Below are positions 52,422 to 60,793 of a stretch of DNA of 64,000 nucleotides, in pieces. The first letter of the stretch is position 1; each line of letters begins with the position of its first letter. The notes under the pieces are model-generated. The model did no database searches and had not been told where the DNA came from. It worked only from the letters and a program-made list of their open reading frames with translations. The position numbers and the translations under genes are program-made. The DNA is from Prevotella sp. P6B1 (GTDB taxonomy: Bacteria > Bacteroidota > Bacteroidia > Bacteroidales > Bacteroidaceae): assembly GCF_000702825.1 (NCBI RefSeq), contig NZ_JNKF01000012.1, forward strand, positions 1 through 64,000, given 5' to 3'.

Positions 52422-52517
52422 TTATCAGTGATTCTATTATTTATCTATAGTCCATCTAGACAATTCTTATTTGAGTAACTTGATAAGAGAAAAAAGATGT
52501 AAGTTAAATACTCCCCT

Positions 52518-52637
52518 TCAATTAACTGGGAAATCGGACTTAAATCCTTCCCTATTAGTAACAGGATAAATCTTCTTAGAAAGCTCACGTGCTTTCTGGA
52601 AGATTGCTAGCTCTTCAAAGTCCTTTACTGCGGCCAT
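52518..52637 (-). pseudogene. Truncated four-helix bundle gene
   Basis: The frame MAAVKDFEELAIFQKARELS continues through KKIYPVTNREGFKSDF and stops after 39 residues. This is the beginning of a four-helix bundle protein of the kind at 657-1028, though from a different subgroup; the remaining two thirds are absent. A dead fragment between gmd and wzx. Confidence 0.8.
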
Positions 52638-52678
52638 CTTAAATTTCTTAAATTTTTAAACCACTTAAACTCTGAAGC

Positions 52679-53782
52679 TTACTTTACGATTCCTTTCTCC
52701 AAGTATTCAGCTAAGTTGGTTCTAACCTTCGCTGCTGCACCTTCTGCGGCAACCTTGGCAATGTCGTGCTCGACCATAATCTTCACCAACTCCTCGAAGC
52801 TGGTCTTGTTAGGATTCCACTTCAATTTAGCTTTTGCCTTTGTGGGATCACCCCAGAGGTTCACCACGTCCGTAGGACGATAGAAATCTTCGCTAACTGC
52901 AACAACGGTCTTACCAATCAAGTTTTCTGGGCCTTTTACTACAATTCCCTTCTCGTTGATACCTTCGCCCTCGAACTTCAGTTCAATGCCTGCATGTTTG
53001 AACGCAAGTTCCGTGAATTCACGAACAGAGTGCTGAACGCCTGTAGCGATTACGAAGTCCTCTGGTTTGTCCTGCTGAAGAATGAGCCACATGCACTCTA
53101 CATAGTCCTTGGCATAGCCCCAGTCGCGCAGGCTGTCCATATTGCCCAGGTAGAGGCAGTCCTGCAGGCCTTGGCTGATGCGGGCGGCAGCAAGGGTGAT
53201 CTTGCGAGTGACGAAGGTCTCGCCACGGCGTTCACTCTCGTGGTTGAAGAGGATGCCTGAGCAGGCATACATATTATAGGCCTCACGATACTCCTTGACA
53301 ATCCAGAAACCATACTGCTTGGCTACAGCGTATGGGCTATAGGGATGGAAAGGTGTATTCTCGTTCTGAGGGACCTCCTCCACCTTACCATACAGCTCCG
53401 ATGTCGAAGCCTGATAGATACGGCAGGTCTCCGTCATACCAAGCTGACGAACTGCCTCCAGGATACGGAGCACACCTACAGCATCGACATCGGCGGTGAA
53501 CTCAGGCGAATCAAAGCTCACCTGCACATGGCTCTGAGCTGCCAGATTATATATCTCATCAGGGCGTACCTTTCCAATCACGCCCAGCACACTCATAGAG
53601 TCGCCCAGGTCGGCATAGTGTAGATGGAAATGGGGTGTCCCCTCGAGGTGGGCGATGCGCTCACGGAAATCGACGGAGCTTCTACGAATCGTTCCATGAA
53701 CATCATAACCTTTTTCCAACAAAAACTCGGCCAGGTAACTACCGTCCTGACCAGTAATACCAGTAATAAGTGCTGTTTTCAT
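52679..53782 (-). CDS. gmd: GDP-mannose 4,6-dehydratase
   Basis: The 367-residue SDR has [20 protein letters not shown] (7-26), [26 protein letters not shown] with the YxxxK pair, and [12 protein letters not shown], all typical of Gmd. It converts GDP-mannose to GDP-4-keto-6-deoxymannose. The usual partner fcl (GDP-L-fucose synthase) is not in this window, so the end product is undecided. It is the first gene of the long left block, behind the promoter at 53981-54012. Confidence 0.95.
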   Translation of the reverse strand: MKTALITGITGQDGSYLAEFLLEKGYDVHGTIRRSSVDFRERIAHLEGTPHFHLHYADLGDSMSVLGVIGKVRPDEIYNLAAQSHVQVSFDSPEFTADVDAVGVLRILEAVRQLGMTETCRIYQASTSELYGKVEEVPQNENTPFHPYSPYAVAKQYGFWIVKEYREAYNMYACSGILFNHESERRGETFVTRKITLAAARISQGLQDCLYLGNMDSLRDWGYAKDYVECMWLILQQDKPEDFVIATGVQHSVREFTELAFKHAGIELKFEGEGINEKGIVVKGPENLIGKTVVAVSEDFYRPTDVVNLWGDPTKAKAKLKWNPNKTSFEELVKIMVEHDIAKVAAEGAAAKVRTNLAEYLEKGIVK

Positions 53783-54128
53783 TATTTTCTCAATTAGATT
53801 GTAAAACGATATATTACTACCGTTTTATAAAAATCATCGTTCCTAATGGACAGAGCGTAATAATCCCTCTCCTAACGCTTAACTATAAAACTATGATTAT
53901 CAGCGCATTAGGTCGGTTTAGACTAGTAATATCACAGAAATTGAACGAATGGTGTGAATCGATTCATCAATTTTCCGCTGCAAAAATAAACATAATATTT
54001 TAATCAACCAAATAAATCGGGGATTAATTTCCGATTCGTCCGCAGTTTTTAAGATAGCGCAATCTACCCTTCCCTTGATAGCGCGATGCCACCAAGAGAG
54101 GGCTGATTGCATGCCATAAGCAAAGATA
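53783..54128. other. Leader and promoter region of the gmd block
   Basis: No gene is seen. The promoter at 53981-54012 leaves a leader of about 190 bases before gmd. That leader holds a sequence containing CGGTAG near its end, as in ops-type elements, but without the complete core. I see no inverted-repeat pair flanking the promoter, as invertible Bacteroides capsule promoters have. Confidence 0.5.
53981..54012 (-). promoter_or_regulatory. Promoter of the gmd capsule block
   Basis: On the minus strand TTTG (54009-54012) is followed after 20 bases by TATTTTTG (53981-53988). Both boxes and the spacing fit the Bacteroidetes consensus. It reads into gmd with a long leader. Confidence 0.82.
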
Positions 54129-54353
54129 CTACAGCTGACTTTCATCGTCGGAATCATCCCCGGACGATTCATGACCATAATAGGTGGTGTTGACAGTCAC
54201 CGCATTGGGATTGAAACTATCAACTTTATCTACAATTATTGTTACAAAATTGACATTGATAAAGTTCAATGGAACAACAATGATGACGTGCGTCACGGGG
54301 CGCCTCGGACGAAGCTTTTTCGTGAGCTTTTTCAGTATGCCTAAATTACACAT
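54129..54353 (-). CDS. Small FNPxAxTV protein
   Basis: The 74-residue frame ends with VDSFNPNAVTVNTTYYG and an acidic tail (DDSDDES). It shares this FNPxA-TV-YYG motif with the first 40 residues of the next gene. The N-terminal 20 residues are basic. I recognise no family; similar short beta-rich proteins occur beside the HU/smalltalk cassette in Bacteroidales. Whether it is translated from this start is uncertain. Confidence 0.5.
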   Translation of the reverse strand: MCNLGILKKLTKKLRPRRPVTHVIIVVPLNFINVNFVTIIVDKVDSFNPNAVTVNTTYYGHESSGDDSDDESQL

Positions 54354-54393
54354 ATTTTCTGTTGAATTAATTCGATTTATAAAACGAGCACGC

Positions 54394-54948
54394 TCATTTC
54401 ATCGTTTGAGTTAATTCACGGTTTTCAAGCACCCTATTCAGGCGGGATACGATACCCTCCTCGGGAAGCCTCGCCAACTCGGCCCGAACCGAATGCTCTA
54501 TAGTGCCTTCGAGAAGCATTGAAAAATGTGACGGAATGTAAGCATCGCGATCGCCAAAGAAACCCCGACGACCTAAATAGCAGATGATATTCGCCACAAA
54601 GTTACGATTAAAATTGGTGCCTTGCTGCTTGCCTGGGTTATAGACACGCTCGGCAATCACATCGACACGGAGCAGCTCGTCCCACAACGTCATATAGCTG
54701 CTCTTATACGCATCGGCAAGAAGACTGCGCAATCGGCTCACATAGTTCAGGATGTCCTGACGAATGGTCGCAATATCGACAGTGGCAGCCGGATCGGCGG
54801 CATCCGAAGCCTTCCTGGTCGTTGCGCGCGTACCATTATAATAGTTGTTTACAACTGTAGCTGCGGGGTTAAAGTTCTCCACATGCTGAATGTTAATCTC
54901 CTGGTAGGTGTTACCCGTTCCGGGATCTCCTTTAATGTTGATGTCCAT
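54394..54948 (-). CDS. Unknown 184-residue protein beside the HU cassette
   Basis: The protein starts MDINIKGDPGTGNTYQEINI, followed by HVENFNPAATVVNNYYNG, a beta-strand-like head with the motif shared by the small neighbour. The rest is helical, with a stretch (IRQDILNYVSRLRSLL) and an NFNRNFVANIICYLGRRGFF segment. I do not recognise the family. It faces the HU gene divergently across a 180-base gap, which suggests linked regulation. Confidence 0.7.
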   Translation of the reverse strand: MDINIKGDPGTGNTYQEINIQHVENFNPAATVVNNYYNGTRATTRKASDAADPAATVDIATIRQDILNYVSRLRSLLADAYKSSYMTLWDELLRVDVIAERVYNPGKQQGTNFNRNFVANIICYLGRRGFFGDRDAYIPSHFSMLLEGTIEHSVRAELARLPEEGIVSRLNRVLENRELTQTMK

Positions 54949-55021
54949 AGTTTTTTAATTATTCTATAAGTTATTGATTATCAGTCCATATTTAGAAAGA
55001 AAGTTGGCAGCTGGTTTCTTT

Positions 55022-55053
55022 CTTGCTTTCAGCACTTCGAAAGGCTACCTTTG
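55022..55053 (+). promoter_or_regulatory. Promoter candidate for the HU-smalltalk-amidase cassette
   Basis: CTTG (55022-55025, one mismatch to TTTG) is followed after 20 bases by TACCTTTG (55046-55053), a perfect -7 box. A ribosome binding site AAGGAG precedes the HU ATG about 70 bases further on. Confidence 0.6.
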
Positions 55054-55126
55054 CAACGTCAATCTCAAGGCACAACGTCGTGTCGTAGAGAAAATACCAA
55101 GTCTCCTATTGACAAGGAGCAACAAG

Positions 55127-55747
55127 ATGGCACTAAAAGTGCAAATGTACAAAATCCACAATCATCTGACTGGTGAGGATCTGGTCATTCCCCGTCTGGT
55201 GAATCAGCAGACGCTCGATTTCAACGGGCTCTGTGACTATCTGGCCGACGGCGCCACAGTGACTGCTGCCGATGTAGCTGCAGTGATGAAACTGATCGAG
55301 CTGCGCCTGCCTCTGCTGTTAGGTCTGAACGTCAAGGTGATATGCTCACCTGAGGGACTGACCTTCCGTCCGAGCGTGTCAGGTTCCATCAGCCAGAAAC
55401 AGCTGAGAGAGAAGCTGCAGGCACGACAGGCTGCCGATCCGACTCTCAACATCGACGTGAACCGCGAACTCTCGGTATCCGACCTCACCATCAGCGACCT
55501 CACAGCTGATATCGGTATCGAACTGCCCAAGATGTGGATCGATCGATTCAAGACGAAAGCCGAGTTCAAGCGCGTGAGCAAGACCTCTAACGAAGAGTCA
55601 TCGGAACCTGATCCAGATGCTCCCAGCACCGATGGAGGCGGTAACTCTGGCGGCACCAGCGGCGGCAGCAACACCAGCGGCACCAACGGTGGCAATACCG
55701 GCGGTGAAGGGGGCGAGCCCAACCCTGACGGCAGCACCGAAGACTAA
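55127..55747 (+). CDS. HU-family DNA-binding protein with Gly/Ser-rich tail (HU-HIG type)
   Basis: The ATG at 55127 has an AAGGAG site seven bases upstream and gives MALKVQMYKIHNHLTGEDLV; the longer frame begins in the promoter region and is rejected. The first 150 residues resemble the HU domain fused to a C-terminal extension as found in Bacteroidetes (HU-HIG). The last 50 residues are Gly/Ser/Thr/Asn-rich and low-complexity. DNA-binding, nucleoid-like. It opens a three-gene plus-strand operon with a smalltalk protein and an amidase. Confidence 0.85.
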   Translation: MALKVQMYKIHNHLTGEDLVIPRLVNQQTLDFNGLCDYLADGATVTAADVAAVMKLIELRLPLLLGLNVKVICSPEGLTFRPSVSGSISQKQLREKLQARQAADPTLNIDVNRELSVSDLTISDLTADIGIELPKMWIDRFKTKAEFKRVSKTSNEESSEPDPDAPSTDGGGNSGGTSGGSNTSGTNGGNTGGEGGEPNPDGSTED

Positions 55748-55782
55748 TGCATCGATGTTTCACCCGACAAAGATAATACATT

Positions 55783-55890
55783 ATGAGCAAAACTCAAAAG
55801 AAAATCTGGAAATTTTTAATTCAGACGTTCATTAGCGTGCTCACAGCACTCGCCGCAGCACTTGGAACCGTATCATGTGTAAGCGTATGA
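55783..55890 (+). CDS. Smalltalk protein
   Basis: The 35-residue MSKTQKKIWKFLIQTFISVL, then TALAAALGTVSCVSV, is the well-known 'smalltalk' peptide of Bacteroidetes: a basic start, one hydrophobic segment and a conserved TVSC end, perhaps a lipoprotein-like or membrane peptide. It lies between the HU gene and the amidase, where it is normally found. Its TGA overlaps the ATG of the amidase. Function unknown. Confidence 0.85.
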   Translation: MSKTQKKIWKFLIQTFISVLTALAAALGTVSCVSV

Positions 55891-56321
55891 GAACCATCAC
55901 ACTCATCATCATCCACTGCTCTGCTGTCCATCCCGGACAGCGGAGCTCTGTAGCCGACATCAACAAGTGGCACAAGGAGCGGAAGACCAAGGATGGCAGG
56001 CCCTGGAAGGGTATCGGCTACCATTATGTGGTAAGGCGCGACGGCACTATCGAAACAGGACGCCCCATCGAAAAGGTCGGTGCCCACTGCGTAGGTCACA
56101 ACAGCCATAGTATCGGTGTATGCTACGAAGGCGGTCTCAATGAAAAAGGGGAAGAAGTCGACACACGGACGCCCGAGCAGAAAATAGCATTAGAGCAACT
56201 GCTGGAACGTCTCCACGCCCAATTCCCGAAAGCTCTCATCGTAGGTCATCACGATCTGAACCCCGACAAGAAATGCCCATGCTTTGACGCTGTAAAGGCC
56301 TATGCCCATCTACAGCCATAG
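55887..56321 (+). CDS. N-acetylmuramoyl-L-alanine amidase (amidase_2/PGRP)
   Basis: The start (MRTITLIIIHCSAVHPGQRS) overlaps the smalltalk stop as ATGA; about 144 residues. The zinc-ligand pattern is clear: HCSAVHPG, GYHYVVRRDG, GAHCVGHNSHSIGVCYEGG and HHDLNPDKKCPCFD. It should cut the amide between MurNAc and the stem peptide. There is no obvious signal peptide, as in phage-type amidases, so release or action through another route is possible. Confidence 0.9.
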   Translation: MRTITLIIIHCSAVHPGQRSSVADINKWHKERKTKDGRPWKGIGYHYVVRRDGTIETGRPIEKVGAHCVGHNSHSIGVCYEGGLNEKGEEVDTRTPEQKIALEQLLERLHAQFPKALIVGHHDLNPDKKCPCFDAVKAYAHLQP

Positions 56322-56357
56322 CTCTCTCTCCCCGCTCATCTTAGAGCAATAAAAAAG

Positions 56358-56387
56358 CCCGCCGCCCTCAGCTTCGAGGACGGCGGG
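56358..56387. terminator. Bidirectional hairpin terminator after the amidase
   Basis: A 12-base stem with one mismatch, CCCGCCGCCCTC paired with GAGGACGGCGGG, surrounds the six-base loop AGCTTC. It is preceded by six A's and followed by ATAATTTTAT, so it can end transcription from the amidase on the plus strand and from the 78-residue gene on the minus strand. Confidence 0.85.
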
Positions 56388-56453
56388 ATAATTTTATATC
56401 ACCTCATTAATGTGCCTTAATATGTCAAAATTGACCATTTAACGCATAATGGC

Positions 56454-56690
56454 CTACTTGAACAGTTTACGAGCATCATGACGGACCTTACCAGAATGAA
56501 GGTCATCAAAAGCTCGTGTCAGACTTTCCTTGACCATCTGCTGTTGCGCCTGAGTCTGATGCAGCTTATGCTCCTCAAGTATACGCTTGGCCAAAGCCTG
56601 ACGTACTTTCTTCGACTGACTCTGATAGAGTGTCCAAAGTGCATCGAGGGTACTTATCTCTGTTGACTGTGACTTTATCGTTGTAATCAT
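56454..56690 (-). CDS. Small helical protein of unknown function
   Basis: The 78-residue protein starts MITTIKSQSTEISTLDALWT and is almost wholly helical with a K-K-V-R-Q-A-L-A-K-R-I-L-E-E-H segment. The pattern recalls small Bacteroidetes proteins of toxin-antitoxin or regulator type ('STEISTLDALW' openings are common), but no partner gene is adjacent. It has its own -7 box at 56736-56743. No function is assigned. Confidence 0.65.
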   Translation of the reverse strand: MITTIKSQSTEISTLDALWTLYQSQSKKVRQALAKRILEEHKLHQTQAQQQMVKESLTRAFDDLHSGKVRHDARKLFK

Positions 56691-56735
56691 ATTATGTAAG
56701 AAGATTAGTTATCATTTTATTGTTATAAACCGATG

Positions 56736-56743
56736 CAAAGATA
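56736..56743 (-). promoter_or_regulatory. -7 promoter element of the 78-residue gene
   Basis: The minus strand reads TATCTTTG, a perfect -7 match 45 bases upstream of the ATG. The expected TTTG 20 bases further up is replaced by TTC/TTTT-rich sequence, so the -33 box is weak. Confidence 0.6.
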
Positions 56744-56798
56744 CAACTTTTTTGAATAAAAAAGAATTCTTTACCATATTTTTTTTGCTCTCTCTCGC

Positions 56799-56917
56799 TC
56801 AGAAGGCGTAGCGCACTTCGACGGTGGTGCCCGAGGAGCCTACGGCTACTGGGCTGTCGGCGCCGAAGAGTTTGTCGCTGAGCCACCAGGTGAGCTCGGC
56901 AGCGGCTCGCCACCATA
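56799..56917 (-). pseudogene. C-terminal remnant of an outer-membrane beta-barrel protein
   Basis: One minus-strand frame reads LWWRAAAELTWWLSDKLFGA, then SPVAVGSSGTTVEVRYAF and a stop. A final strand ending in Phe is typical of outer-membrane barrels. No upstream part is present. Local G+C is higher than in the neighbouring DNA. Confidence 0.45.
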
Positions 56918-56943
56918 AAGAAAAAAAATCGGATTAAAAGGAA

Positions 56944-56983
56944 AATCGCCCCATTGGTCGAAAAAAGAACCAATGAGGCGATT
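56944..56983 (-). terminator. Rho-independent terminator after rfbC
   Basis: The sequence forms a 15-base stem with one mismatch, AATCGCCTCATTGGT paired with ACCAATGGGGCGATT on the minus strand, around a ten-base loop, followed by a T-rich stretch (TTCCTTTT). It ends the right-hand transcription block. Confidence 0.85.
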
Positions 56984-57017
56984 AACCTTTGGGGGGGTAT
57001 GAGGGGGCGAAGCCCCA

Positions 57018-57566
57018 TCAGAATGGCGAATCAAAATCCCTCAACACCTGATGCTTCGTATCTTTCTCCGAAAGAATCGCCTTATCAGTAGGGATACGCC
57101 AGTCAATCCCTAACGATTCATCCAGGATGCTGATGCCACCATCAGCCTCCGGATGATAAAACTCATCGCACTTATACTGAAACACCGCTGTTTCAGAAAG
57201 CACCGCAAACCCATGCGCAAAGCCCTTGGGGATAAAGAACTGCCGGTGGTTCTCCTCCGTCAGCTCCACCGCCACATGCTGTCCATAGGTGGGAGAACCC
57301 TTACGGATATCCACTGCCACATCGAGCACAGCCCCCTTCACGCAACGCACCAGTTTACTCTGCGTAAACGGTGGGCGCTGGAAATGCAATCCACGCATCA
57401 CCCCATAACTCGACATCGACTCGTTGTCCTGTACAAACCTGACAGGCCCTACCTTCTCATCAAACTCCCGCTGTGAGAACGACTCAAAAAAATACCCACG
57501 CGCATCCTTGAATACTTTAGGCTCGATAATATATGCCCCTTCAATCTTTGTCTTAATTACATCCAT
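57018..57566 (-). CDS. rfbC: dTDP-4-dehydrorhamnose 3,5-epimerase
   Basis: The 182-residue cupin-like enzyme has FKDARGYFFESFSQREFDEK, QDNESMSSYGVMRGLHFQRP and PKGFAHGFAVLSETAVFQYK. His and Asp of the active site (RGLHFQ; CDEFYHPEADGG) are present. It makes dTDP-4-keto-L-rhamnose. The other genes of the dTDP-rhamnose pathway are missing in the window, except for a dead rfbA. It ends the right block just ahead of a strong terminator. Confidence 0.94.
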   Translation of the reverse strand: MDVIKTKIEGAYIIEPKVFKDARGYFFESFSQREFDEKVGPVRFVQDNESMSSYGVMRGLHFQRPPFTQSKLVRCVKGAVLDVAVDIRKGSPTYGQHVAVELTEENHRQFFIPKGFAHGFAVLSETAVFQYKCDEFYHPEADGGISILDESLGIDWRIPTDKAILSEKDTKHQVLRDFDSPF

Positions 57567-57576
57567 TACAAAAAAA

Positions 57577-59538
57577 TTAGTCGAGTTTCTCGTATATCGA
57601 ATTGTTTGATTTGTATTCCGGTACGATTTCTTTCATTTTCCTTACCGTCTCCATGTCATCAAAACCTTTAGCAATGTCAACCAATTCATCGATATCTTTG
57701 CAAACCTGATCGTAGTCATATTCACGGACTTCGGCTATTCGAATCTTCTCGTGGAAAGTAGGTTTGGTGTTCTCTTGATCGTTAAGCACCTCCTCGTAGA
57801 GTTTCTCACCAGCACGAAGGCCTGTACAAACGATCTCCACACCCTTAGCGCGCGAGAGACTTATCATGCGCTTAGCCAAATCGTATATTCGCACCGGTTT
57901 ACCCATGTCGAACACGAATATCTCGCCTCCGTTACCCTTAGTACCAGCCTCGAGCACCAACTTACAGGCCTCGGGTATCAACATAAAGTAGCGCACGATA
58001 TTCTCATCGGTCACGGTGACAGGACCGCCCTCCATAATCTGCTTGCGGAACAGGGGTATCACACTGCCATTAGAGCCAAGCACATTTCCGAAACGGGTGG
58101 TCACGAACTGAGTCTTAGCGTAGTTGCGATCAAGTTTACGGAACTCCTGCAGGTGCTCCAGTTTGAGCTTGCGATCCAGGCTCTGCACATAAATCTCACA
58201 GATACGCTTTGAGCAGCCCATCACGTTAGTAGGATTCACAGCTTTATCAGTAGACACCATCACAAACTTCTTGACGCCATACTTCACACTCAGGTCGGCT
58301 ATCACCTTTGTACCATAAATATTATTATTTACCGCTTCGCTTGGGTTGTTCTCCATCATCGGCACATGCTTGTATGCCGCAGCATGGAACACATAGTCGG
58401 GCTTAAAGCGGCTAAAAATATCCTCCATACGTGCCTGATTGCAAATGCTGGTAACGATGGTCTCCGCAGGAATATCCGGATAGTTCTTGGCCATCATCAA
58501 GCGGATATCATGTTCAGGCGTCTCTGCCTGGTCAATCAGCATCATAGCTGCAGGGCTGAACTTAGCCACCTGATTCACCATCTCTGAACCGATAGAGCCA
58601 GCACTACCAGTAATCAGAACACGCTTGCCCTTAAGCAACTCTTCGACAGATTTCAGGTCGACACGGATTTCAGTGCGCGGCAGCAATTCCTCTACACTCA
58701 CCTCGCGCATCTGCAGGCCAGCAACATTGACATTCTCATCGACCTGACTGTCATCACTCATCTCAATGGCATTCTGCGACATCAGGATTTTTGCGCCTGC
58801 ACCAATGATAACATCCTGCATCTCCTGATTCTCACGGAACTCCTTTACTCTGTATGGTGCCACCATCACTGCCTCGATATCCCTTTTACGGATAACATCC
58901 TGCAAATCATCACACACCGAATATACAGGCTCACCCAGAATCTCCTGATGTTTTGTCTTCTTCATATGGGTGATAAATCCCTTAACCACATATTTTCGTG
59001 GACGCTGATTTCGGATACTCTTAGCAAGTCCTACGCCACCCTGCATTGCACCATATATCATGATGCGCATGGCTCGCTTATCTGAGAAAGCCACTTCATA
59101 GAGTGTCTTCACGAATACACGAACACACCACATCATCAGTGTGGCCAACAGGTAGATCAGGAAAATACCCGCAAGTCGGAAGTGTATAAACCACTCTTCG
59201 GGCAGCTGATCATTAACAAAGTGAGCCAGTGTGACTATTCCCAGCGACACCAGGTTACCATACACCACTCGCATCAGGTCGACGAAACCCGCAAAACGCA
59301 TAAAGCCCGAATATGTATGGAACAATATGAATCCGGGCGTACTTAGTAACGCCACGATAGCCATCGTATTAAACACACGCAATGTGTTATCGTAGAGTGC
59401 CTGCGTACTGTTAAACATCCAGTACGTAAGTGCTCCACTCACCATCACGATGGCACAGTCAATCAAGAATATGCACCAATAAGGCAGCGCATTCTTTGAG
59501 AAGTACCAGTTTAATATCTTATCGACAAAATTACTCAT
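57577..59538 (-). CDS. PglF/FlaA1-type nucleoside-diphosphate sugar dehydratase, copy 2
   Basis: The ATG at 59538 avoids overlap with the aminotransferase gene and gives about 653 residues. Four N-terminal membrane segments, then VLITGSAGSIGSEMVNQVAK and MVSTDKAVNPTNVMGCSKR show a membrane-anchored UDP-HexNAc 4,6-dehydratase like PglF or WbpM. It resembles the protein at 27782-29737 over its full length. With the aminotransferase and PglC-like gene next to it, this set could make and mount a 4-amino-6-deoxy HexNAc (bacillosamine type). Confidence 0.92.
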   Translation of the reverse strand: MSNFVDKILNWYFSKNALPYWCIFLIDCAIVMVSGALTYWMFNSTQALYDNTLRVFNTMAIVALLSTPGFILFHTYSGFMRFAGFVDLMRVVYGNLVSLGIVTLAHFVNDQLPEEWFIHFRLAGIFLIYLLATLMMWCVRVFVKTLYEVAFSDKRAMRIMIYGAMQGGVGLAKSIRNQRPRKYVVKGFITHMKKTKHQEILGEPVYSVCDDLQDVIRKRDIEAVMVAPYRVKEFRENQEMQDVIIGAGAKILMSQNAIEMSDDSQVDENVNVAGLQMREVSVEELLPRTEIRVDLKSVEELLKGKRVLITGSAGSIGSEMVNQVAKFSPAAMMLIDQAETPEHDIRLMMAKNYPDIPAETIVTSICNQARMEDIFSRFKPDYVFHAAAYKHVPMMENNPSEAVNNNIYGTKVIADLSVKYGVKKFVMVSTDKAVNPTNVMGCSKRICEIYVQSLDRKLKLEHLQEFRKLDRNYAKTQFVTTRFGNVLGSNGSVIPLFRKQIMEGGPVTVTDENIVRYFMLIPEACKLVLEAGTKGNGGEIFVFDMGKPVRIYDLAKRMISLSRAKGVEIVCTGLRAGEKLYEEVLNDQENTKPTFHEKIRIAEVREYDYDQVCKDIDELVDIAKGFDDMETVRKMKEIVPEYKSNNSIYEKLD

Positions 59539-59540
59539 AT

Positions 59541-60791
59541 TTATTGAATCGATTCTTTGATACAATCCACTATATAACGAACATCCTCATCGCTAACGTA
59601 TGGACCTGTAGGCAAGCACAGACCTATCTTGAAGACATCCTCGCTAACCCCATTCACATAAGCAGGAGCGTCCTTATATACAGGCTGCTTGTGCATAGGT
59701 TTCCATACTGGACGTGCCTCAATACCTGCATCATTCAGAGCCATACGCATAGCCTCAACATTATTGTTGGGCTGACAATCAGTAACAGCGGTTGATGCTA
59801 CATGTATCACACCTGCAGCACCTCCGATAGCACCACGTACAATAGTCTTATATGCATTCTCCTCACCCTTCACTTTCAAATCGGGATCCAGGGTAATGGT
59901 GCTCAACCAGAAGTTGGAATCATATTTTCCAGCAGGCTGCTTGTGTACAGTTACCCCCTTCACGTCCTTCAGCAGCTCTTCATACAGAGCCTGCACATGA
60001 TGATGGTGAGCAATATGATCATTAGCCACTGTCATCTGACCGCGACCTATACCTGCACAGATGTTACTCATGCGATAGTTGTAGCCAATAGCATCATGCT
60101 GATAATAAGGATAGCTCTCACGAGCCTGAGTAGCCAGCCACATCACCTTGTCCCACTCCTTTTTGTCAGGACAGATCAGCGCGCCACCACCTGATGTGGT
60201 AATCATCTTATTACCATTAAAACTCAGAACGCCATACTCACCATATGTACCCAGCACCTTACCATCATAACGAGATCCGAATCCTTCAGCAGCATCCTCA
60301 ATCACGGGAATATCATACTTATCAGCAATCTCCATGATACGATCTATCTGATAAGGCATTCCATACAGGGCTACAGGTACAATTGCCTTGGGTTTCTTAC
60401 CCGTCTTTGCAATACGATCCTTGATGGCCTCTTCCATCAAATCCGGGTCCATATTCCAAGTATCACGCTCAGAGTCAACAAACACAGGCGTTGCCCCCAG
60501 GTAAGTTACTGGATGACTCGATGCACAGAACGTAAAGCTCTGCACAATCACCTCATCGCCAGGTCCGACACCACAAGCAATCAAGGCCAGATGTACTGCT
60601 GCAGTACCTGAACTTAAAGCTACGACCTTTTTATCTTTACCAACAAATGTAGCTAAGTCTTCCTCAAAAGCATTTACGTTGGGACCCAATGGCACCACCC
60701 AATTAGTATCGAAAGCTTCCTTAATGTACTTTTGTTCCAATCCCTCCTCACTCATATGAGCGAGACACAAATAGATTCTCTTATTTACCAT
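59541..60791 (-). CDS. DegT/DnrJ/EryC1/StrS aminotransferase (PglE-like)
   Basis: The 416-residue PLP enzyme opens KRIYLCLAHMSEEGLEQKYI, as in pyridoxal-dependent enzymes of bacillosamine-type pathways. It shows VALSSGTAAVHLAL, PVIEDAAEGFGSRYDG and VLSFNGNKMITTSGGGAL with the catalytic Lys. It probably aminates C4 of the product of the adjacent dehydratase. No PglD acetyltransferase follows, so the pathway in this window is incomplete. Confidence 0.88.
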   Translation of the reverse strand: MVNKRIYLCLAHMSEEGLEQKYIKEAFDTNWVVPLGPNVNAFEEDLATFVGKDKKVVALSSGTAAVHLALIACGVGPGDEVIVQSFTFCASSHPVTYLGATPVFVDSERDTWNMDPDLMEEAIKDRIAKTGKKPKAIVPVALYGMPYQIDRIMEIADKYDIPVIEDAAEGFGSRYDGKVLGTYGEYGVLSFNGNKMITTSGGGALICPDKKEWDKVMWLATQARESYPYYQHDAIGYNYRMSNICAGIGRGQMTVANDHIAHHHHVQALYEELLKDVKGVTVHKQPAGKYDSNFWLSTITLDPDLKVKGEENAYKTIVRGAIGGAAGVIHVASTAVTDCQPNNNVEAMRMALNDAGIEARPVWKPMHKQPVYKDAPAYVNGVSEDVFKIGLCLPTGPYVSDEDVRYIVDCIKESIQ

Positions 60792-60793
60792 AA

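Noticed and set aside
53783..53974. Complete ops/JUMPstart element in the gmd leader
   Set aside because: Only CGGTAG is present; the full GGCGGTAGCGT core is absent.
53783..54128. Invertible capsule promoter
   Set aside because: No inverted-repeat pair flanks the promoter and no invertase gene is nearby.
55237..55737. Proline-rich minus-strand frame opposite the HU tail
   Set aside because: It is the complement of the Gly/Ser-rich coding sequence of the HU protein, with no other support.
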